Source: Nitzschia sp. pyKryTriq1
Taxonomy: Eukaryota; Bacillariophyta; Bacillariophyceae; Bacillariales; Bacillariaceae
Direction of reading: 5' to 3'
DNA length: 64,000 nt
NCBI GenBank assembly: GCA_956465555.1
Contig: OY101115.1
Coordinates: forward strand, 3,410,001 to 3,474,000
The notes under the pieces are model-generated. The model ran no database searches. It was not told where the DNA came from and saw only the letters and a list, made by a program, of their open reading frames with translations. Below, piece by piece: positions 39,008-48,584 of the stretch. Position numbers and translations under genes: made by a program. How positions within the stretch are numbered: the stretch's first letter is position 1; the number at the start of each line of letters is the position of its first letter.

Positions 39008-41749
39008 CTACTTGACGGTGAGGGCGTGACCTTTCCAGATCGATCGAACAGTTCCCACATCGTCTCCTACTTTGGTACTAGGGTCGACGAACTTGGGATA
39101 GATCCTCTTATAAAGCGGCAAGCACACCGTGTCGTGTTGTTTGATAGGAGCGTTGAAAAGGCACTTCATAGTTCCGTGCTCACCAACGCTCTCCTCGATC
39201 TTTCCATTCAACCCATGCTTGGTGGTAATATCAGCTGGTTTGAACCATTTCACATCTTCGGGGTCGTAAAACATATATTTGACCGTCGCAAAGCGTTTGT
39301 GGACTCGTACGGGGTAACCTGTCATGACAATACGTTTGATCACAATGCGATCGGCATCCGCGCCAATCATTGAACCAGTGGCCACCAATTCTTTCTTTCC
39401 GTGATGAGTACGGAAAACCAAAACCGGGGTCGGTGTGTACGTGACTGGGCCAAAGACACTGCCGGCAAAGAAGCTTCCATTTTGAGGGAGGAAGCGCTCA
39501 AACTTGTGCTTGTCACAGTTCAAGTTATTCTGTGAGAAAATCGGGCGACCGGTCCAGGTTCTCCATCCGCAACGGAATGTCAAAATATCTTTGCTCTTCA
39601 CGGGCACATCGTTGGATACATTACAGTTCGATCCTTGGGTCAAGCCCATGTGGAGCACGGATACTTTGTTTTCGTGAGGCAAAAGAGTCACAGCAGACAA
39701 GAGCGCATCTGGGCCGAGGATGTTGTAGTCTTTTTGCTGTACTTCCTCGAGAGTAATCGTGACATAGGAGCCCGAGGGAACACATCCCTCCAGAATATCA
39801 TCGTCGTCCTCTTCGCTGTCCTCCATTTCAGCGTCGCCACCAGCCGGAGCCTCGGGCTTTGGTTCTTTTCCCCAAAAGCGACCGTTGCATGCGTTAGCTG
39901 CCTTGGCAAGCTCTCTCATGTCCGCCATGACTGCTCGTTGTGTTGCCTTGAAGCTAGCGAAATGATAAATTGAGGAATACGAGTCGGGTAGGTTCTCTTT
40001 TGGGTCCCAGTGAGATTTCTTGAAACTCTTGAGTGATCGATATCTCGCAAATCGCTCGCGAGCTTTCTCGTCCTCGTTGACTTGGACTTCGTCTGGGAAT
40101 TCGTTGTGTTCTTTTTGTTCCTTCCGACGTTGTTCCAACAAAGCGTTGCGCTCCTCTTGGGAAATTAGGTTCGCGTCATCGAGGTCCATGTTCACGTCCG
40201 TCGCGACTGTAGCGGACGATTTCTTGTTCAATTCTTTGGCGAGCTCGCCATGGTCAAAGCCACCTTGCGTATCATCATCTTCAACCGCATCTAGCCAAGC
40301 AGACTGATAGTCCGACCAGCCTGCGGGACGAGCAAAATTGCCTTCGTCCTCACCTCCCTGTTCTTCATCTTCATCATCGTGCTCATCGGCTTCGTCGAAT
40401 CCGATAAGATTCTGTTCTCCGTCAAGAGCATCAGGCGTAGCAAATCTATTCAAACTTTCCCGTTTCATTGGATCAGCCTCGACAACATCCGAGTCGTCCT
40501 CAATGTCACTGTCTCCCTTCTTTCGGGACATGGGTTGCGAGGCTTTCCGAATACTTTTGCAGGCAAAAGTACCTAGATTGGGAACGTGAACCAACGAATT
40601 GACATCAAAAGGAACAGCCCCACGAACAAATCCGGTCAGACGAAGTTCTTGGGTCGAGGGGTCATAGCGTTGCCTGTCGGCGACGATAAATGCTCGAGGT
40701 ACTTGGGACACCCACTTGGCTGGCGATGCCCCCATCGTACACAGGGTCCTCACCAATGCTGCAGCCAAGATTCTCTTGGCATGTTCCTGCGGGTCCATCT
40801 TGTCGGCATCTTCGACTTTGTCGGTCTCCTCCATTTCTTGTTCTGGGGATATCTCCTTGAGACTGACTTCAACTACTCTGTCATTGTCGACACCAAATTC
40901 AGTGGTGGCAAAGCGACTCACATACTTTTTAAGATCGTTTTTTTTCTTCAGGTTCCCTCGGCGAATACTCTTGGCGCTCTGCATGGTCATTTGATCTTCG
41001 TCGTCAACCTCGCAGTCGGTTTCTGTCCTCGCCAATATAGTAGCCACACGTGGGATGCCTTGACCTTTGACAGCGGAAAGGATACGATCGCCCCGGTCGC
41101 TAATCAAATGATCCCAGTCCTGAGAAGTCGAGCTGGTCTTGCTCGTCAAAACAGACTTGTCATCACCTCCGATACTCATACCGAGGACATCCTCATTTGG
41201 TCTATCAGCATCGCCATCAAGAACAAAGAGAATGATGTCACAAACGCGACAGAGATCGAGGGCAGCCAACACTGCCGCATCGGTCGGATCTTCATTCGCA
41301 TACTGCGATTTGAAGGCCGTAGAATTCGTCAAAACAGTCAAGTTTCCATCTTTTCTGTGAATTTCATACCTGGCAGAAATTGTCACATCCGAAGTTTCAT
41401 CCTGGGTTTTGACGACTCGGTCCGCCTGACCAACAATGAGTTGTCTCAGCTTTTCTTCTGTAGCTTCACTTTCCCCGAGGCTGACAATTCCAACTACTTT
41501 GGGAGGGGCGGGCCCACCGTCCAAACCTCGCTTTCGTCGTAGTAATTCTTGACGCTTAGTGTCGCGTCGTTGTTGCAGAATATGGCGTCGATCTGCCTTG
41601 GTGTGTGCAATGAGTCGTTGCTTAAAGCCAACACGTCCTTCGACTTTGCCTCCTGCTAGCTTCGTAACACTGCGTTTTGACGATTTGGAACGCTTGTTGC
41701 GCTTGTTTGTTTGCTTGAGTGGTCCCGATCGATGATGATGACCCGGCAT
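39008..41749 (-). CDS. TSR1: Pre-rRNA-processing protein TSR1
   Basis: A single exon of 913 residues. TSR1 is a GTPase-like factor without GTPase motifs that joins the 40S precursor, checking late small-subunit maturation. The N-terminus (MPGHHHRSGPLKQTNKRNKR) is the family's hallmark HHHR-x3-LKQxNK start. The AARP2CN-like middle and acidic stretches near 440-470 follow. The C-terminal domain shows RYRSLKSFKKSHWDPKENLP, ITLEEVQ, FRCGWRTWTGRPIFSQNNLN, KHKFERFLPQNGSFFAGSVF and PIKQHDTVCLPLYKRIYPKF, matching TSR1/BMS1. BMS1 differs by its P-loop, which is absent here. Length is slightly above that of human TSR1 (804). Confidence 0.93.
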   Translation of the reverse strand: MPGHHHRSGPLKQTNKRNKRSKSSKRSVTKLAGGKVEGRVGFKQRLIAHTKADRRHILQQRRDTKRQELLRRKRGLDGGPAPPKVVGIVSLGESEATEEKLRQLIVGQADRVVKTQDETSDVTISARYEIHRKDGNLTVLTNSTAFKSQYANEDPTDAAVLAALDLCRVCDIILFVLDGDADRPNEDVLGMSIGGDDKSVLTSKTSSTSQDWDHLISDRGDRILSAVKGQGIPRVATILARTETDCEVDDEDQMTMQSAKSIRRGNLKKKNDLKKYVSRFATTEFGVDNDRVVEVSLKEISPEQEMEETDKVEDADKMDPQEHAKRILAAALVRTLCTMGASPAKWVSQVPRAFIVADRQRYDPSTQELRLTGFVRGAVPFDVNSLVHVPNLGTFACKSIRKASQPMSRKKGDSDIEDDSDVVEADPMKRESLNRFATPDALDGEQNLIGFDEADEHDDEDEEQGGEDEGNFARPAGWSDYQSAWLDAVEDDDTQGGFDHGELAKELNKKSSATVATDVNMDLDDANLISQEERNALLEQRRKEQKEHNEFPDEVQVNEDEKARERFARYRSLKSFKKSHWDPKENLPDSYSSIYHFASFKATQRAVMADMRELAKAANACNGRFWGKEPKPEAPAGGDAEMEDSEEDDDDILEGCVPSGSYVTITLEEVQQKDYNILGPDALLSAVTLLPHENKVSVLHMGLTQGSNCNVSNDVPVKSKDILTFRCGWRTWTGRPIFSQNNLNCDKHKFERFLPQNGSFFAGSVFGPVTYTPTPVLVFRTHHGKKELVATGSMIGADADRIVIKRIVMTGYPVRVHKRFATVKYMFYDPEDVKWFKPADITTKHGLNGKIEESVGEHGTMKCLFNAPIKQHDTVCLPLYKRIYPKFVDPSTKVGDDVGTVRSIWKGHALTVK

Positions 41750-42350
41750 CCTGAGTGTAGTAGCACTTGCTCTGTCCGATCTTGAACAAGACTGTTGGTC
41801 AGCAAGATGAGGGTGGCCTGAGAAAGATTAATGAATTTGGCATTTGCAGCATCTTCTGTTCCAGAAAAATTCTTCCCTCCAACGACTTTCGGTGGTGCAC
41901 TTTAAACAGGTTCTGAGCTTTTGTTGATCGTCGACCGACCGACTGACTGGCTCCATTCGTGACTCACATATAGATACCCACCGAAATTAAAGAGTTATTG
42001 AAAAGTAGAAAGCAGTGGTGATGAAACAGGGCTCTATCCTACACCCTGGGTCTTATTTGAAACTTATAGAGAGTATCCTCGCTATAGAGAACTAGTAGTT
42101 GACGTCCTCAGGGCAACGAACACTGCACTACCGTCGTTCTGATGTCCCCTGAGGTTTTCATTTTCCACGAAGACCTCTGTACTCATTAGCTACCAAGACT
42201 CTGTCGCCATTCCCTTTTCATTATTTGTCCCTGTTTCTTCGAATTGTGCCTTCTACTACTAGGAGAGATACGTGCTGGTTCTACGATAAAGGTAAAATTA
42301 CATGATACTACTACCATCCTACAACACATACTTTTTCCTTAGTATAATCT
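41750..42350. other. Gene-free stretch between TSR1 and bL17 genes
   Basis: No gene seen. It contains the TSR1 promoter at one side and the bL17 3' region at the other. No clear motif beyond short CT-rich text. Confidence 0.5.
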
Positions 42351-43164
42351 TTAAACGAGTTCAATGATGGCCATCTTGGCGTTGTCACCTTGACGAGCGA
42401 CGGTCCTCAAAACACGGGTGTATCCTCCTTGACGATCGGAGTATCGGTCAGGGGCAGCTTCGAAAAGAGAGTGGACAAGGTCCTTGTCGTACACCCAAGC
42501 CAAAGCTTGGCGGCGTGCATGCAAATCTCCTCGCTTTCCAAGTTCAATCATGTGGTCGACATGTTTTCGGACAGCTCGTGCACGGACCAAGGTAGTCTTG
42601 ATGCGTCCGTGCCTGATAACTTCGGTGGTAAGAGCACGCAAAAGAGCCTTCCGTTGATCGGCAGGCTTTCCGAGTGTCTTGAATCCCTTTCGGTGCGAGA
42701 TCATGTTAAGGGAAGAGGTGGATTGACGTTCAACAGTGTTGACTGGTCGTCCAAGGAAGGCAGTTCCACCGGTGACTATCCAAAAAGAAGAAAAGGAATT
42801 GTTAGAGGCAATGATCAATCAACCAATGTGCTGTATGCTACAATACAGTACCCATACAGACAGTTGACAAGTACAACAAAGCGTGTGATGGCCCTTGCAA
42901 AAAGGCAAGATTATTCGTCTCCGAAGGCAATTTCATAAACCAGCAAACTTCGGCCGAATAATACGCATTCGCTTTTCAAATCGATAGCAACCCTTGCCGT
43001 CATCATTTTCCTTTCTCCCTGCATAGTTGCATTACAGCACCCACAACGTGATGCGTACGAAGCAAACTGCCGATCCTGGAACGCGGCTTTTTCGAGACCA
43101 ACAATTCAAACATACCAAAAGCGGACGCCCCGGTGAGGAGAAGCAAAAAGGCAAGGACTCTCAT
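42351..43164 (-). CDS. rpl17: Plastid ribosomal protein bL17
   Basis: Exons 43164..43116 and 42775..42351 on the minus strand give 157 residues. The 49-base first exon codes for [16 protein letters not shown], a signal peptide ending in ASAF, and the phase-1 intron (340 bases, gtatgt/gatag) falls in the codon right after that Phe. The second exon begins with a transit-type stretch ([20 protein letters not shown]) and then the full bL17 domain: [60 protein letters not shown] and [20 protein letters not shown]. bL17 sits near the exit tunnel of bacterial-type ribosomes. The signal peptide shows plastid, not mitochondrial, import. An internal start at MISHRK is unlikely. Confidence 0.92.
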
Positions 43165-43807
43165 CTTTTATATATTCAGCAAGTCTAATCGATAGAAGAA
43201 ATAATCGCCAAGAGTGTTACGAGGCAGGCGACGGTAGCAACAAGACGATGGCTGTTCCATGGCCCATCACACAACGAACATCGCTGATGCACATCAGCGG
43301 GCTGCTGCTACCGGTACCGGCTCGTATTAGCTCTCTACCGGTCCTAGTAGCAGCGTGGAGATGGTGGTTGCCGTTGTTCGCGATCAAGGTGATGGGTGGA
43401 CAGGTGGAGCTGTCAGGTGCGTGGGAACTTCGTGGGCGGTGCGTAGAATTTGTACTGAGCTGTCGTACGTCAGTCGGCGAATCATCAACTTTTTATCGGC
43501 GAGAGGTAAGTCGATCATCGGGTCACAACCAGGATTCGATAAAAAGTGAAAATTGAAGTTCCACATTCCCCAGTTTTGTCTACGGGCTCATACGAGAGCG
43601 ACGGAGTTTCGATACCAAAACCTGTGCTCAACGACAACCGCATCATTTCTTCCCGTCGTGGTCATGAGCCCGAAAATCATCGCCCATCAAACCCATCATC
43701 GTGTGTTCTTTGTTGTACGAGTACGAGTAGCGTCGCTACAGTAGCCGCTGCTCCTTGCTTGTCCATCCCATCAACGCCGTTATTTCAACGATATCAAAGC
43801 ATCCACC
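43165..43807. promoter_or_regulatory. Shared divergent region of two plastid-protein genes
   Basis: 643 bases between the starts of plastid bL17 (minus) and the small plastid protein (plus). A GTAC-type phrase (gctaccggtaccggctcg) lies near 43310 and cgagtacgagtagcgt near 43725. No gene is supported inside it. Confidence 0.5.
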
Positions 43808-44359
43808 ATGAAGACCGTTCTGTTGCTATCAACCCTCTTCGTCGGCGCCCAGTCGTTCGGTAAGTTTCTTGAGTCAGAAGCTAGCGGATAAAAGAAATTG
43901 ACTTCGCCCATATATTTTATCGGGAAGGCTTTCTTTTCTCCCTTGCTCGCTGCAGTAGTATCGTAAGACACAGCTAATCACCGTGCTTTATTTATGTTCC
44001 TTAATAAAGGCGTTGCCCCCGTCACTCAAAGCCGCGTCTGCACGCAATTGTGTGATGGCCTTCCAAGCGATATGATGTCGGAGGATCAAAAGAGGATTAC
44101 GGATATCCAAGAGAAATGGTCTGAGATCCGAATGATGGACCGTGAGACCGCACAAAAGGAGCTTGAAGGAGAGTGGTTGGAGGCTTACAATCGATTCTTT
44201 GAAAAGTACGACGATGATATGACGCGAATGACAGAGATCGCTCAAAAGCTTAAAAAGATGATTGAACCACCAAAGGTTGAAAAGAAGACCAAGGGACAAA
44301 AGAAACGTGATTCGTACGCCAAGGTTGTCGAACGAGAAGCTGCCCGTCAAGAAGCTTAG
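43808..44359 (+). CDS. Small plastid-targeted helical protein, unknown function
   Basis: Exons 43808..43859 and 44010..44359 give 133 residues. The first exon (52 bases) codes for MKTVLLLSTLFVGAQSF, a signal peptide ending in an ASAF-like QSF, and a phase-1 intron falls right after the Phe, as in its divergent neighbour. The second exon reads GVAPVTQSRVCTQLCDG and then a highly charged helix (about 40-125) with repeats of Lys and Glu: EKWSEIRMMDRETAQKELEG, EKYDDDMTRMTEIAQKLKK and KKTKGQKKRDSYAKVVEREA. It has two Cys near the processed N-terminus. No family is recognised. The charge pattern suggests a binding or linker protein in the plastid. Confidence 0.72.
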
Positions 44360-44765
44360 AACACTGCGAGTACTGTACTGTGGGGTTCGATATAGAAAGT
44401 AACTGTCTGTTGTATTTTTGGTTTCTTAATAGCGGGTTCTGTTGTTTGATCGATGTGGGAGTGAAAGATTTGGGTCTCGCTGAACTCTTGCAGTGGCAGC
44501 AGAAATGGCGCGTTTTGTTCGTTTTGTTTCTTCATCTCTCCTGAGGAAAGGGAGATGTATGCCAGAAATCGAGTGTGTGCTGTAGACTAGAAATTCACAA
44601 ACGTTTTAGATACTTTCAGATGATAGCTTCTTTCACTGCAAATTGGAATCGTCGATGCTTGTCTTGGATGACCTAGTGCACTGATCCGGATCTCTCAAAC
44701 AATGATCCAGTTTCTTGTATTGGATCTCTCTGCTCAGATACAAATACATAACCTCAACCCCTCGC
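44360..44765. other. Convergent 3' region
   Basis: 406 bases between the stops of the small plastid protein and ALG13. No gene seen. A loose hairpin, catctctcc to gggagatg, lies near 44535. Confidence 0.5.
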
Positions 44766-45332
44766 TCAGTCAGTTTTGGTATTTGAAAATCCCAAATATG
44801 CATCCAGCAATCGAGGGAAATCCTGGTCATCGCCTCCTTGATGTTCAACAGGTTCAAAATCCTGGAAGGAAGACCAGGTACTTTTTGTCTGCAACATTTC
44901 GGGGTTTTCGACCATGAACAAATTGCCCCGTTCAGCCATTGCACCTGCCAATTCTGTTTGATGATTGTCCATCAGCAATGTATTGATGACGACAACGAGC
45001 TTTTTCCGTAACCGTAATGCTTCCATTACGGTTCCGGCTCCCGCGTGGCTCAGGATCAAATCCGCCTTCTCCATGTCCTCGTCCAGAGATGGTCGAAAGC
45101 TATAGGCTTGAATCTTCAAGGGGGAGGACGGATGGTGATGATGCTTGAATGCAGGTTCCTTTCCTGTTCCGTATTGAATAGTAAGCGAAGTGTATCCTTG
45201 TGAGGCCATCCATTCCAGTGCCATCGGGGACACGGCAGCCGTAACCAAACTGTCAAAACGCGTTGTTCCGACAGTCACAAACACACTTTTTTCTTCAGAG
45301 GAGGAGTTTCCTTTCACACCGAATAAAGCCAT
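44766..45332 (-). CDS. ALG13: ALG13-like UDP-GlcNAc transferase catalytic subunit
   Basis: A single exon of 188 residues. ALG13 pairs with ALG14 on the cytosolic face of the ER and adds the second GlcNAc to the dolichol-linked glycan. The N-terminal VFVTVGTTRFDSLV is the family's start (VFVTVGTT.FD.L). The donor-binding motif is HAGAGTVMEALRLRKKLVVV followed by INTLLMDNHQTELA, matching family pattern SHAGAGSxxExLRxxKxLIVVxNxxLMDNHQxELA. No membrane segment is present, as expected. A His run (KHHHHPSS) lies at residue 64. The short C-terminal part after residue 160 shows no domain. Confidence 0.93.
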   Translation of the reverse strand: MALFGVKGNSSSEEKSVFVTVGTTRFDSLVTAAVSPMALEWMASQGYTSLTIQYGTGKEPAFKHHHHPSSPLKIQAYSFRPSLDEDMEKADLILSHAGAGTVMEALRLRKKLVVVINTLLMDNHQTELAGAMAERGNLFMVENPEMLQTKSTWSSFQDFEPVEHQGGDDQDFPRLLDAYLGFSNTKTD

Positions 45333-45972
45333 GGTTGCTAGGTGATCGATGTGATAGAGCGTTGCGATTGATTCAGCTCTGCCGGTAGACTAGAACCAGA
45401 AACGCCCGCGGAAGATGTAGATTTCGGCTTGGATGAGGAATAAGTCAGTATGGTGCGTTTTCGGCAGTATGACGAGTCCAGTTTGGTTCGAGATGTATTG
45501 GTTGCGAGTGCCGACTGTGGTGATTGATATGGTGTACAAGTAATGTGTACAATAAGCAAGACGTGTCGTCATTGTCATTGTTCCGACCACAAAGTATTCG
45601 TAAAAACGTATCCTGCCGCACGGATTTTGGTGGGTCACGGATCAATCACGAGCTAAGAAGGGGTTGGGGTTGGTATGCGGCGGTCTGCTGCATACTACTG
45701 TGACCCATACAGTAGCTGAAGAGAGTGTATCATGCATCATGGCTTTTTCGAAGATAATGAAGCTTTCTCCGGATGATTGCCGAGTACGCTGGCATAGAAA
45801 AGGACACACTGGTCTATCTTCTATTCAACTGTAATAACTAATCTTAGTATGCGCCTGGTGATTGCTATTCGTAGTTGCTTCCAATCAACGAGCAAAATCA
45901 CAACCTGGCGCATCTTCAAAATGCATGTATTCGTATGCTCCGACTAATACCAGTCCGCAGTCACTATCACCA
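45333..45972. other. Gene-free stretch upstream of ALG13
   Basis: 640 bases between the ALG13 start and the Kelch-BTB stop (same strand). No gene is seen. Confidence 0.5.
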
Positions 45973-48116
45973 TTACCGGGCTCCCCATGCAGCACCGGCA
46001 CCGAAGGGCCCGTTCATTTGTACATTGTTTTGCTGGAACACTTGGTCCATCATATTTCCCTGTTGTGGTTGCCGCACTTGCTGGAGCGAAGCCTCCTGCT
46101 GCTGTTGTTGTTGATGTTGCTGCTGTCTGAAGAGAGAACCCAAACTCATACCACTTTGAGTAGGGTTGGGCGCCGCACGTGGTGGTGACGCCGAGCTAAG
46201 TTTGATAATTTCGACAAGCAAATCTGGCTCTGTTTTCAAGTCCTGAGAACAAGAGAAGCAGATGATGAAGGTGGGGAGTAAGTATAGGATGCGATAACCC
46301 AGACGCGGGTTGGCTGTCGAAATTCCTTCAACGTACCGAGAGACCCTTTTGAATTTCCTTTTCAGTCAGGTTGGTAAGTATAAAGTCAAGTGCAATCTCT
46401 TTCAGTCCCATCGCATTATGCTGATGACTTGTGACGAGAATATTGATGACATTGTTAACGTTGATGTCGCGTCGAATAATATCCTCGCACAACAACTTGA
46501 GCCGATCGAGCATGAACTGTTCACTCGCAATCAGAAGGTGTATCCCGAGCTCCATAGTAACGTCCCGGATCGAATCGGTGTACAAATACTCCAAGACCTT
46601 TAGAAAGACAGTATGAGACACGTCTTGAAGCTCTATCGGAGCCACTGAAGATGACATGTCCATGGAACTGGACTGCACTGATTCACGCATGTGTCCGTTG
46701 AAGAGCAAGACTCGAAAGTACTCCGAACGGATAGCTAGGATGGCGCGGTGAGCGTACACTTCTTTCCCCTCCACGAGAAAGCAAACATCCGACATTTCAG
46801 GGTCATTGAACAACCGGAGAAAGTCGTTGACCAATCCAGTCGGTGGGATCTCAATGGGCTTCAAGCGAAATTTGTAAAAATCATTAAGGACAGTCAAACC
46901 ATTGTAGCCACCGAAGATGTACATGTTGTTTTCGTACACTTGCGCCACCAACGATGATCTACCACTTGGAACTTCACCAATACTGGCGTCTACTTGTGAC
47001 CACGCGTTTGTTTCGAAATCATAGGCGTGTAAATCAGCCAGCCGTTGGCTTCCAGAATAGCCTCCGTAGAGGTACATTTTGTTGCCATCTTTGTGTAAAA
47101 ATGTTGTTAGATCTTCCCAATAACAGCACCATTAGCCAAAGAACCCGTCATGACTTACATAGGCAACAAGAGTGAAAATATCTGGGACTTGGAGTGCTCC
47201 CTAAGCTAGGCATCTGAGTCCATGTATAGGTTGTCAAGTCACATGCAAAGAAGTCGTCCTTCCTCTCGACACCATCGTAGCCACCTTGGATGTAGACATG
47301 AGTATCATCCTTCGCCCAGGCTGGGCACGAGCGGACGGAGGGCAACACCCCTTTCGCGTGTATTTCGATCCACGTCTTGGTACCGAAATCAAAGACAAAC
47401 ATATCATTCAGCCACCTCGATCCATCAAAGCCCCCGAAAAGGACGAGCTTGTTGTCATGAACGACGCTGACGTATCCAAATCGTCGTGATGGAACCCTTC
47501 CACGCACGCCCATACTACCACCTGGCAGCATTTCAATTTCATTATCATTGTTAAGGTGAACAATATCCATGTCGTCCACAGGGTTTGGATCAGATGATTC
47601 CTGAATACAAGACCATTCTTTGCTTTCGATATCAAATTTCCAAAGATCGTTTAACCACGAAGACCCGTTGTAGCCTCCGAAAAGGTAAATCGATTTGCTC
47701 GAGTCCGAGATAACGACGCCATTATTCTCTCTGCACCCGGGTCTTTCATCACCAGATACCCTCACCTCTTCCCATGTCTGAGTACTGAAATCAAAAGAGT
47801 AAAAGTCGTCGAGACGCCCAGTGCCGCCGCCGTAGCCCTAAAGAAGAAAAAGCATTCCACACGATGAGAATACGAACGAAAAGAAATTCAGTCCTATCCC
47901 AAAATCGCTCACCCCAAACATGTATAATTTACCCTGCACTACCACAGATGCTGCACCGCTACGTGGCGGCGGGACAATGGAATCGTGAGAAGAAATCACG
48001 CGAGACCACTGAAAGCACTGTCGATCCTTGTGAAAGCGCGGCGTGGAAAATCTAGAGGGAGGGACGTTCAGCGGTCCTGCCCCGATGCTCTCTGGGTCTG
48101 CTTGATTCGCTTCCAT
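45973..48116 (-). CDS. Kelch repeat - BTB protein with Gln-rich tail
   Basis: Exons on the minus strand: 48116..47913, 47837..47159, 47088..46337 and 46242..45973, 634 residues. Kelch repeats fill residues 50-390; typical phrases are IYLFGGYNGSSWLNDLWKFD, LVLFGGFDGSRWLNDMFVFD, VYIQGGYDGVERKDDFFACD, MYLYGGYSGSQRLADLHAYD and MYIFGGYNGLTVLNDFYKF. A BTB domain follows (DVCFLVEGKEVYAHRAILAI, SEYFRVLLFNG, FLKVLEYLYTD) and a BACK-like end. The last exon is Gln-rich (QQQHQQQQQQEASLQQ). The order Kelch then BTB is that of LZTR1-like proteins, unlike the BTB-Kelch of KLHL. Such proteins select substrates for cullin-3 ubiquitin ligases; the substrate is unknown. Confidence 0.88.
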
Positions 48117-48584
48117 GGTCCAGGATGGCTTTCGGTCAACACTCGGGGGGGGGGATAACACTGATTGGCACACACGCACACTCGCTATCTCGAAAAGGAA
48201 GATAGTCGTATTTCGTAGTTCGTTGCGTGTCAACAGAAATAATGGAAAATGGACGAAAGAGACGCGAGATTTAGCATGTGTCATCGAGAAGATCACGAAG
48301 AATCATCGTAGAATAAAAAATAGCAACTCTTCTATCTCTGCGACACAAACGACCCCCACGATCAAATCAAATCGCCGCGATACGCGATAGGCCCGCCGAC
48401 AACGATTCCTCACTCTACTGCTACTCTTGAGCTAAACTACTCATAATGGACGGCAGCAATCCGCAATGATCAATTTAAAGGTTAATGATAGTTATCACAA
48501 TGTTAAAAGGGCAAACCCACCCGGACAATATGTGTGCCGGGACCACAGACAGATGACAGCTAGAGTAGTATCTGTACAATCCCC
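48117..48584. other. Gene-free stretch between the Sec1/Munc18 and Kelch-BTB genes
   Basis: 468 bases; both genes lie on the minus strand, so this holds the Sec1/Munc18 3' region and the Kelch-BTB promoter. No gene seen. Confidence 0.5.
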
